From Diplonema papillatum (taxonomy: Eukaryota > Euglenozoa > Diplonemea > Diplonemida > Diplonemidae): a stretch of 64,000 nt of DNA. The stretch spans positions 1 to 64,000 of the forward strand of contig JAPJBO010000659.1 in the NCBI GenBank assembly GCA_030068145.1, read 5' to 3'. Shown here piece after piece: positions 1 through 9,200 of this stretch. A program made the position numbers and the translations under genes. The notes beneath the pieces are model-generated. The model saw only the letters and a list, made by a program, of their open reading frames with translations, searched no databases and was not told where the DNA came from. The stretch's first letter is position 1; every line of letters starts with the position of its first letter.

Positions 1-523
1 GCCCCCAGGCCAAGCTCCGCCAAAGCCTCCATCAGCCTCCCGTAGGCCCTTTCTCTTGCCTGAATCCCCGCCATCCCGAATGGCGCCCGTCTAACCTGAG
101 TCTCTCCGACACCGCCGCGTTCACCCCTGTTGTTTCCCGTACCCCAAAAACCCGCTCGCTGTCCCCTCGCGACCCCGTACCCCTGTACCCCATTCTCCCT
201 CTTTCCCCGTTGGGAGATCGAAAGCCCCCCGCCGCACCTGCCGGTGCCGCCATTTTCCCCAGTACCCTTTCCATTTTCCTTATCCCCGCCTGAAAAGCTG
301 CAGTTACCTGCCCCCGTCCCGAATTCTCCGTAATTGTCACTTCTTTCCTTCCCCGTTCCGCCCTGGCGAAAACCCCCCGTCTGGAACCCCGTTCCGCCCT
401 GACGAAACACCCCCGTCGGGTACCCAATCTTCCCCCGGTTACCGGCTGCAACACGTACGTGCTCTGTTCCATTGCCCCGAGCTCTGCGATTTTGTCCCTT
501 GCCCTCGCCCGCTGCCTTTCGGC
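1..523. other. Window-edge stretch, no gene assigned
   Basis: GC-rich sequence downstream (minus strand) of the zinc-finger ORF. Open frames exist on both strands, but their Arg/Gly/Pro-rich translations show no domain I recognise. It is probably the continuation of the same minus-strand retroelement, running off the window. Confidence 0.4.
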
Positions 524-1372
524 CTACTTCCACGCCTCCGCCAGCGGCCCGGGCAGGTCCTGTTCTTCCAATGCTTCTCGAACATGCCCGCATGCCCTCC
601 TTTTACCCCCGTCTCCTCCCCGAACTGGAGCGCCACCGCGCAATCGCCCTGTCCACCACTGCGACCATGTGCACATCCCCAAAAGACCCCCCCACCGGCC
701 TCTCCGGGTCCGAAAAATAATCGAACCCCGTCTCGAGGTTCGCCAGCTGCCCTTTCGCCTGCTCCCGGGCCCCTGGTCTCGCCCCGTGCAGAGCACTCGC
801 TCGAACCGGGCTTCAAAAACCCTGAGCACTTCCATGCGAGTTGGTCCTGGAAAAAATCCCCGGCCATCTCGCCCCCTCCCCGAGGTCCGCGAACCCCAAC
901 GCGCGACTCGTCTGTGGCATCCCGCCTGCCGACAGCCCGTCAGCATACCCATCAAACTGCTGAGCATCTGCTTCATCTCCGCGTTTCCCGCCTCCATCAT
1001 CTGCAGCCGCACATCATGCTCCGCGACCTTCTGCGACGCCTGTCCAAAAGTCTGGGCCGTCTTCTCCTCCAGATCCCTTACCGCCTCCTGCGGCTCGCCT
1101 TCCTCCCCGTCTGCCCTTCTCCTCTTACCTTGCACACTGCCCGGCAGTGCCAGCGGCGACTGCACCGGGGTGCCCGCCCTCGAGCTGCTCGTCGAGGCGG
1201 TCGCTTGTAGCGCCGCCAGCGCCCTCTGCCCGCAGGCCTTCTTGTGGGTGGCCAACCCTTTCGGGTCGAACGAGCCCCCACAGTGCGGGCATTCTTCCGC
1301 CATATTTTTGGTCGGGGGAGAGGAGTTGCTGTGTGCTCCCCTGCGGTCTTTGTGTTTTTCGTACTTGACCAA
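524..1372 (-). CDS. Zinc-finger, gag-like ORF of a retroelement (putative, C-terminus probably frameshifted)
   Basis: A 282-codon frame. Residues 28-47 form a C2HC-type zinc knuckle/finger (C28-x2-C31, H43, C47). A basic patch GKRRRAD follows near residue 82, then a stretch of about 50 residues with heptad-like spacing (roughly 92-145) that could be a coiled coil. Beyond about residue 150 the translation turns Arg/Gly-rich. A neighbouring frame reads more like protein around 690-770 (for example ANLETGFDYF), so I suspect a frameshift. Zinc finger plus coiled coil, beside RT elements on the same strand, suggests a nucleic-acid-binding gag-like protein. Met24, just before the finger, is an alternative start. 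The 5' end lies inside a repeat that recurs at 4341-4495. It could instead be an unrelated zinc-finger gene. Confidence 0.45.
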   Translation of the reverse strand: MVKYEKHKDRRGAHSNSSPPTKNMAEECPHCGGSFDPKGLATHKKACGQRALAALQATASTSSSRAGTPVQSPLALPGSVQGKRRRADGEEGEPQEAVRDLEEKTAQTFGQASQKVAEHDVRLQMMEAGNAEMKQMLSSLMGMLTGCRQAGCHRRVARWGSRTSGRGRDGRGFFPGPTRMEVLRVFEARFERVLCTGRDQGPGSRRKGSWRTSRRGSIIFRTRRGRWGGLLGMCTWSQWWTGRLRGGAPVRGGDGGKRRACGHVREALEEQDLPGPLAEAWK

Positions 1373-1475
1373 CAGGCTTCACCCCCCGCACGCCAAGTCC
1401 GCCCTTCGGTATAAGTTGTCCAGAACTTCACTCACTTCGTTCACGAAGTTCTTGATCCTCTCTGCTTCTCTCTCT
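1313..1475. repeat. Direct repeat X, copy 2 (5' part of the zinc-finger element)
   Basis: About 155 bp nearly identical to 4341-4495, ending in a CT-rich tract. Both copies hold a short inverted repeat, ACTTCGT..ACGAAGT with a 2-nt loop (near 1433 here). The zinc-finger ORF starts inside this repeat. Confidence 0.75.
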
Positions 1476-1481
1476 CTCTCT

Positions 1482-4082
1482 GGAAAAAGGTCGCGTTGGC
1501 AGAAACGGTGAAGATGATAATCTGTCACATGGGTTGGTGAAATGAAAGCGAGAATGTGGGTAGCTGCTTATTAGATTTCCGGTTAAACGAAACCTAGCGC
1601 ACAAGTTTGCCTGATCTGCACCTACTTTCGATACCAAATAGATGCTCTATTCAAACTCGGAAAAGGTGCGAGTGGCAGAAAACGGTGAAATGATAATTGT
1701 CACAGGGTTGGTGAAGAAGCGAGAATGTGGAATAACAAACGCCTGGACGTGAAACTCAATGAGCTGAGATCCCGCTGCCTCCGGGTCTCGCAAAAAAGAA
1801 AACAGCGCTATCAGGAGCGCAAATACAAAACTTTCGAGGTAAGGAACCTCATGCAACACAGAACGGGGTCCGGGGCGGCCGGATACCCCGCCTGTATGGA
1901 TCCGTGTCCAGACGTCTGCCAGTTGTTCAGCAGTCGGGACCCATACAGTCTCGAGGATACACTGGTGTTCCTCCAAGACGTCGCGCACCTGGCACAGGAT
2001 GAGGTTCCCGAGCTCGGTCTTCGACTTCCAGTTCTTCAAGCAGTTGACGGCGGGCAAGTTGTCGACAAATATTCTGATTGTCGACAGCGGAGACGCGAAG
2101 CCGCATACGCAATCCGCAAACTTGGCCGCCGTAAGCTCGGCGAAGAAGATGTGCTGCGGTGCATCCCTCCATGGGCCCCACATCGCCATGGAACCCACTA
2201 GCCAGGCCCATCCCTGCATGCTGGCGTCGGACCACGCCTCCACGAGGGTGTCCCGCTGCTTCGAGTCGAAAACGACCCATCGATTGCCCGACAGGCGCCG
2301 CCTCACCCCAGCCAGGAACGGAAGAACGTCGTCGCTCACGCGGACCAGCGACTCCCAGCCCAGGGAACCGGTCAGGACTTGGTGCGCCAGGGTCCCCATC
2401 CAGGCAAGCACCGGGCTCACTCTGCAGAGTGGCGTGCCCCACACCGTCCATGCCCAAATGGCGGTTCCGACGACCTTCCAAACGCCACGCAAAGTCATCT
2501 GCATCGAACCGACCGAGCAAAAGAGGAGGTGCGCCTTCCTCGCCCACTCCTGCTTCAGTCGGTACTCTTCGCCGCGAGGTCAAACTCGACCCCCAAGACA
2601 ACCGGCGTCGAGCTGGGCTCGAGGACGGACTTCTCGTCGTTGACCGTCATGCGCACCTGGCGGGCGCGTCGCAGGACTCGGTCGCGCACTGCGCGAAGCG
2701 CGTCCGGACAGTCACCGACGAGGGCCCAGTCGTCGTACCAGACGACCCTGTCGTCCTTCGCAGGCTCCGTGACGACGAGTGCGGAGTCCTGCGCAATCAC
2801 CGGCGAGTACGACCAGCCCATCGTCAGACGGCGCCACCGATACAGGGCCACGCCCGTCCGGCCTCTTCGTTCGAAGCCCGAAGAATGCCGACGTCGACCG
2901 TCCTACTGGGAATTGGAAAAAGTAGGACTTCAAACTACGACTGCGTGTGACTTCGACATCATCTTCTTGATGACCTCGTCGACACGCAAGAGGCTGAACT
3001 TCGGCGGGGGCTCCATCAGCTCGTTCAGCGGGCGGCCGTCGACGATGGCGCGCGAGTGCTGCTCGCCCTTCTCGACGGCGAATGCCGGAAGGACGCACTT
3101 CAGCGGCTGCGACCGAGGAACCCGCTCCACAAACCCGACACCTTCCAGCGTCACCGCATGCCGGGCAAATGCGTCGCTCTTCCGACCCGGCAGGACAGGC
3201 ACTTCCAACAACTTCCGACGGAAGGAGTGTCCGTCCGTCAGGAGGTCGAGCAGGCCGTGCAAGCGGGCCCCGGGGCCAGCTAGGCTCCGGAGGCCGCGGA
3301 GATCGATCGGCGGCACAGCCGTGACGTCGAGCGGCCTCGTCGATCTCGGGGCACCGATTCCCGGAGTGAGGCCCCTCGTCTCCGGTGGCAGGTAGCCGAG
3401 GGGAACGCGGTCGGGGGGTCGTAGAAGTGGGGGTGGAGCCGCAGGAAAAGCTGCCTCCCCTGAGCAGTCTCGACCTTCGCGACTTCAACCCCCTGACCTG
3501 CCGAGGCAAAAAGCCGGCGTCGGGCAAGGGTTTCTGTCGCGTTGGGAAACGACTGTCGCAGAAGGAGGGGAGAGCTGGGTGGTGCCCGGGAGCATTGGTC
3601 GGTGCGCTTCCCGGGTCTTCCTGCTTTCCGCCATCGTCAGCAGGCGACGAGAGCAGAGCAGTCGTCATGCTCCCGCCAGGTCCTTCAAGTTCGGAGTCGG
3701 CTGGGGGGGACCAGCCCCCAGGCGACCGTTCCAAGCCGGTCCTCAGCAGCGACCGGTCCTTCCTTCCTTTCCCGCAAGAGGAGGGGCGTGCATCGTCTCC
3801 CCGGGCTCGCACGGGTTCCACATGCGCCACTCCCGCGTGGCCCCGTCCGCCGCTTCCTCAGCAGCCGCCCAGTCAGGATCCATCACCCGTCGACGGTTCA
3901 GCGCGGCCCGGCGCGTGCGGCTATCCTTGCGGATCGGCATTATTACTTGCGGAGAATGGAAATGAAATGAAAGCGAGAATGTGGGGTAAGCCCTGATTAT
4001 TAGATTCACGGTTAAACGAAGCTAGCGCACAAGGTTTGCCTGATCTCGCACCTACTTTCCGATACCAAATAGATACTCTATT

Positions 4083-4089
<7 letters not shown>
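1482..4089 (-). mobile_element. Ngaro/VIPER-like retroelement with split direct repeats, RT/RNase H only
   Basis: Read on the minus strand the order is A1 (4089-3966), a decayed RT/RNase H ORF, B1 (1729-1659), A2 (1658-1541), B2 (1560-1482). A1 and A2 match over about 120 bp with small indels; B1 and B2 match over about 70 bp. A1-ORF-B1A2B2 is the terminal layout described for Ngaro and VIPER tyrosine-recombinase retrotransposons. No recombinase or gag is seen inside. CT tracts touch both ends (1466-1481 and 4087-4138), so the element seems to sit in a CT microsatellite. Confidence 0.65.
1647..3316 (-). pseudogene. Reverse transcriptase / RNase H of the split-repeat element, frameshifted
   Basis: RT signatures appear in order but in different frames. 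The fingers region (RAIVDGRPLNELMEPPPKFS, about 3030-3090) is followed by a shifted piece, SYFFQFPVGRSTSAFFGLRT, near 2860-2930. Next come the palm with MGWSYSP and catalytic-box variant WYDDWALVG (2555-2851), then a frame change to RNase H (1647-2504). The RNase H piece keeps an acidic series: WSDASMQGWAW, FFAELTAAKF, IFVDNLPAVN and a late ADVWTR. The overall style is that of DIRS-order elements rather than LINEs or Gypsy. At least three frame changes and one in-frame stop make it non-functional as read. Additional N-terminal sequence may extend to about 3960. Confidence 0.75.

Positions 4090-4138
<49 letters not shown>
4087..4138. repeat. (CT)n microsatellite
   Basis: Uninterrupted CT dinucleotides directly abutting the A1 end of the split-repeat element. 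Confidence 0.95.
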
Positions 4139-4141
<3 letters not shown>

Positions 4142-4340
4142 CTTCTTACCTCGGGCTTATTTCGGACCGGCCGCGTTGCTGCCCTCAAACCTCGCACTCG
4201 TGTGCTTGCTAACAAGAAAGATAAACGGCAAACCAAGCTAGACCACTAAACTGCACTACTTGTGCCACGAAAGATACAAATCCGCCATGCCGCAAAAGAA
4301 CATGAGTCTCAAAATAAACCGCCCGAACAGTACAGTTTTT
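4139..4340. other. Short intergenic stretch
   Basis: No gene, repeat or RNA recognised between the CT tract and the next direct repeat. Confidence 0.5.
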
Positions 4341-4480
4341 CGGGAGGGAGTTGCTGTGTGCTCCTGCGGTCTTTGTGTTTTTCGTACTTGACCAACAGGT
4401 TCACCCCCCCGCACGCCAAGTCCGCCCTTCGGTATAAGTTCGTCCAGAACTTCACTCACTTCGTTCACGAAGTTCTTGAT

Positions 4481-4495
<15 letters not shown>
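4341..4495. repeat. Direct repeat X, copy 1
   Basis: Near-identical to 1313-1475. It keeps the first codons of the zinc-finger ORF on the minus strand but is cut off at 4340, so it is a truncated second copy of that element. Confidence 0.75.
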
Positions 4496-4519
<24 letters not shown>

Positions 4520-4585
4520 TCCTCTCTTCCTCTCTCTTCTCTTCTCCTCTCCTCTCTCTCTCTCTCTCTTTGACTTGCTTTCTGT

Positions 4586-4634
<49 letters not shown>

Positions 4635-4640
4635 TTTCTT
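4485..4640. repeat. CT/CTTC-rich microsatellite
   Basis: Two long CT runs separated by CTCTTC variants and a short unique spacer near 4570. Confidence 0.95.
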
Positions 4641-4881
4641 CTTCAAAATCTTCGCAAGCACAGTCTAGAGCAATGTTTGCTCTCAAACAAAGTCTCACGA
4701 AGCAGTCTGGCGCGCCTCTGCTCTCAAACCGTCTATCGAACAGTCAAACGCACACACTCAACCCACAGTCTCCGATACCACGAGTCGAGTGTATGCCCGA
4801 GCCTCAGCTGGCGTCGCCTTACTGAGAGAAGCACGCGGGCCTCTCGGTGTAATGCAGGACTACAGCGGCATCGACTTGCAA
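4640..4881 (+). pseudogene. Truncated copy of the TTL 5' region and exon 1
   Basis: Repeats the upstream sequence of the TTL gene and its first codons (MPEPQLA), then jumps by an internal deletion to the segment matching residues 108-127 (SPY, then a TGA in place of Trp). It is a broken tandem copy lying 5' of the real exon. Confidence 0.75.
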
Positions 4882-5165
4882 TGTTTACGTCTCATTGCAT
4901 AGCACTTGCTGGCGCTGGAAGGCTCGTTCAAAAATCTTGCACACTGAAACAGTCTCTATTTTTCTTCTTCAAAATGTTTGCAAGCACAGTCTAGAGCAAT
5001 GTTTGCTCTCAAAAAAAAGGCTAGCCATAACCCATAACGAAAGCATGCACTAAATATACAATCCGTAACCATAAAGCCCTTTCTTGCTCTAAGAGAACCC
5101 ATTCATGAACGGTCACACGGAGACCCTAAAACCCCGGTATTTCAAGCGAACTTTAACTCTAAAAA

Positions 5166-5461
5166 AAAGTCTCACGAAGCAGTCGGGCGCGCCTCTGCTC
5201 TCAAACCGTCTATCGAACAGTCAAACGCACACACTCAACCCACAGTCTCCGATACCACGAGTCGAGTGTATGCCCGAGCCTCAGCTGGCGTTGCCGCCGC
5301 GCGGTGTGTCGCCTGTTCCGTTGGAGAAGCGGAAGACACGCTCAGCCAGCGGGCAGCCGCGGATACGGAAGGCCAGGCACTTATACTCGCCCCAGGAGCC
5401 GTCCGTGCTGCGTGGCAGCACCGGGTTGGTCGACCCGCTGCGGCGGCGGAGAGCGCTGCCG
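5166..5461 (+). pseudogene. Second partial copy of the TTL 5' region and exon 1
   Basis: Near-identical to 5655-5915. It covers the first 60 or so codons of TTL (MPEPQLALPPRGVSPVPLEK onward), then diverges after LVDPLRRR. Its upstream half (4947-5018) is separated from it by about 150 bp of unrelated inserted sequence. Confidence 0.8.
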
Positions 5462-5729
5462 AAAACTGTTTTGCGCACTGAAACAGTCTCTATTTTCTTT
5501 TTCAAAATGTTTCCCAAGCAGAGTCTAGAGCAATGTGCTCCTCCCGGTTCATCGACGGGCATCCTCGAGGCACCTAAACGTACAGGGTACTTGGGTTGTT
5601 TGGGGTAATCAATTTGCTTTCGAAAACAGTCTCCAAGAAAGTCTCTTAAAGCACTCGAGCACGCTCTGCTCGCATACCGTCTATCGGAGCACACTCAACC
5701 CACAGTCTCCGATACCACGAGTCGAGTGT

Positions 5730-6290
5730 ATGCCCGAGCCTCAGCTGGCGTTGCCGCCGCGCGGTGTGTCGCCTGTTCCGTTGGAGAAGCGGAAGACACG
5801 CTCAGCCAGCGGGCAGCCGCGGATACGGAGGGCCAGGCACTTCGACTCGCCCCAGGAGCCGTCCGTGCTGCGTGGCAGCACCGGGTTGGTCGACCCGCTG
5901 CGGCGGCGGAGCGCCGAAGCGTCGGCAGCCGCTGCCCTGGCACGGAAGGCGAGGGCGGAGCCGCCGGCTCGGGCGGGGAAACCGTTCGTCCTCTGCCAGA
6001 CCCCCGGAATCGGGATGGCTTTCGACGCCCTCACCGACACGCTGCTGGCGTCGCCTTACTGGGAGAAGTACGCGGGCCTCTCGGTGATGCAGGACTACAG
6101 CGGCATCGACTTGCTGCTCGGCGACAAGTTCCAGATCGAAGCCTTCGTCGAAAACTGCCAGCGGCTAGCCTTCCGGAAGAAGCGCCGTGGGCTCGATCTG
6201 TCGTTCACGCGCGTGGCAGACGCAGGGCACACCGGCGTTCTCGCCAGGGAGCGTCCCCTCTACGTCAACTACTTCCTCGGCTCTCGCATG
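5730..6290 (+). CDS. TTL: TTL exon 1 (residues 1-187)
   Basis: The start is the first ATG kept in all tandem copies of this 5' region. The frame is open further up to 5535, so the true start is uncertain. The donor is CTCTCGCATG|GTATGC at 6290/6291. The exon carries the N-terminal domain; its residues 1-84 are Arg/Pro/Ala-rich and lack homology I recognise. Confidence 0.8.
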
Positions 6291-9200
6291 GTATGCGCAG
6301 CGTTTTTACAACTCCTGCTGTGCTCTGCAAACCTGCGAGTGCATGGATACCTTAGAGTACACCTACTACGAACAGATTATGGTATGTAGTAGCTTACGGC
6401 GTGGTGTGTATACATACATCCTCTACTCGTAGCACTACGTGTGCATGCTACTGGTGTATGGGGGGTTACGAGTGCATGGATACCATACAGGAATTGGCAT
6501 GGTATCTTCTTGCCAACACACGCCTGCCAGGCGGTCTCGTCCGCCAGTCAGAACGCCCCCGGCTGCGCCACCATCGGTGCAACAATCATCTTTGACAGGG
6601 CCACGGCTCGCTCCGCGCCCACGGCGCAACGACTTGCGCCCGCCGTAGTAGTACGGGATAGTAGTGGGGCGACCGGATACTCCTCGGAGAGATGGTCCTT
6701 GCACTCTAACTCGTCTCTCTCTCTCTCTCTCTCTCTCTTCTTGTCTGCTGCTCGATGCGTCTGGGGATCTTTCTACAAATCGTCAAGCTAAACAACTGAA
6801 ACCCATTTCAGCTTATTCACTGACGCGCTTTCCTCGAGATAAGTCGAAGAGAAAGGGAAGCAAAACCATATAACCTAGCAACTGACTGACTTGCGAACGG
6901 GATGAAAGGAATGGTCTGGACGTACCAACGCCCACCAAGACGATCACCCGGGGGCAAGGGAGGGTGGGAAACTGTTTTTACGTTTTACGCACCACGACCA
7001 ACGGACCCACCTCCTGTTATAGTGGTCCGGTTTTGGAAACGAGCACTGATGACAATTCGATGTGCCAATTCCCTCAGTAAACTGCAAGAATTGGCATGGT
7101 ATCTTCTTGTCTGCTGCTCGATGCGTCTGGGGTTCTTTCTACAAATCGTCAAGCTAAACAACTGAAACCCATTTCAACTTATTCACTGACGCGCTTTCCT
7201 CGAGATAAGTCGAAGAGAAAGGGAAGCAAAACCATATAACCTAGCAACTGACTGACTTGCGAACGGGATGAAAGGAATGGTCTGGACGTACCAACGCCCA
7301 CCAAGACGATCACCTTCCATCCACCCCGCCGCGAGTAAAGAATGCCACAACCGCCTGTGTGACGGAAGCTATCGATTTCGGAGTAAGCGACGTCAGGGGC
7401 ACCCGTGATGGGAGATCCGCCGGATTCCCCTCGCTACGCACCCAGCGAACAGAGAGCGCGCAACCAAGGGTTCGCACCCTGGCAAGACCAGCAACTACCG
7501 CATTGTTCAGGCCTGCGTCCCGCATGCTGAATCCTTTCCGCGCTACTCCTTGTACAGTGGTATTATCCACCACTACATCGATCCGACCACCGGCAAAGGC
7601 ATCCGGGACCGACATAGTCACACGTTCAAAGGCCATGGCTTCTAGCACATTGATGTGCAGCCTCGACTCCTCAGCTGACCAGGGAGCCCCCAAGATAGTG
7701 ACCTCTGCCGTACGAGAATCCACTAAAACGCCGCCCCATCCTTTCTAACTTGCGTCGACGAACACTGTCATCGACGGTGCAGGTAGCATCGTCGGAATCG
7801 CCCGCGGTTTTATAACCGCGTCTATCCAACCCTGAAGGGACGATCGGATACAAGGAGACAGGGGAACTTGTTCTGCCGGCATTCTGGTTCCTCGATTTAA
7901 CGCGTTCGTCACTCTGCGCATGAATTTCAGCGCAAACCAGAATGATCCGGGGAAAATGCCCGAAATTGCAGACGCGTGCAGAAGTCTGCCTCCCAAAGTC
8001 TCGATATCGCCTGCCGAAAGTGACGAAGACCGGAGCTCGTACCGCGTTGCCACCAGCTTTCTGCGAAGCTTACTGCTCAGCGAGACCTGCGAAACATCGT
8101 GTCCCCAGTCGACCCCGATGAATTCGTAGCGCCGTGCAGCCGTTCGAGAATCAGCGTCCTTCCATGTCAGCGAACAGTCTAGCGCCGTCTTATCCAGACG
8201 CTCCGTCGCTGCATGGACGCATCGTTTCGAGCCAGCATAGCGGATGTTGTCGATCCAAACATGGACAACAACATCACCCTCCACGAGCTCTGGCAACACG
8301 AAATCAGGGTGCCCGGCTGACACCGCTGCCAACGTGTGCATGAGCTCGGGTGCGCATGCATGACCCATCGGGAGGCGGTTCAATTCCCACCAGCTACCGT
8401 CGTTCGCTGCAAACCGAAACAAGTGTCGAACAGCTTTCGGGATCTCAATTGCGTAGAACCCCGTCCGGAAGTCACGCGTAGTCCCGCATTCTTCATGTAC
8501 GGCCCCCAGGTAGTGGGATACGTGGGCCAACGGAACGGACGCTTCATATCCTGCTGCTTCAGCCGCGCGGTTGCCGTCGAGGGTCCATAAGATGAACCGC
8601 TGCCGAAGGGATCCGTCCTTCTCCTCCAGTACCGTGAAAGGCACGGAGGCCCAGGGGCCTGAGCCGGGTGCCCTCGCCGCTATCTCGAACGTCTCCAGCT
8701 GCCTCGCGTGGCCCACTTCTAACCTCGACGGGGATCCGAGCGACGGCAGAACGCTGTTCATGTCTGGGTAAAACGTCTTCTGCCAAGTGTCGTCGAAGCG
8801 CGCGCGAACGCTGTCGGTCATGCGGGCGCGCAGTCTGTCAACGTCCATCGGCTTGACTGCGGCAACATGCAACGGAGACTGGCGCTCTATCGGTGTTCGA
8901 GGCAGCCGAGTCGATCCTCCGCGACGCGTCACCGAGTGTCCCTGCAGCGTCCTGAACGCCGGATCCGACCGCAGTTGGCAACTCAGAGATGCCTCGTCGC
9001 CTTCGCAGTTTCAAATTGTTTTTACGTTTTACGCACCACGACCAACCGACCCACCTCCTGTTGGAGTGGTCCGGTTTTGGAAACGAGCACTGATGACAAT
9101 TCGATGTGCCAATTCCCTCAGTAAACTGCAATACACCTACTACGAACAGATTATGGTATGTAGTAGCTTACGGCGTGGTGTGTATACATGCATCCTCTAC

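Noticed and set aside
8377..8387. tRNA-like B box (GGTTCAATTCC)
   Set aside because: It lies inside the RT coding frame, and I could not fold acceptor and anticodon arms around it.
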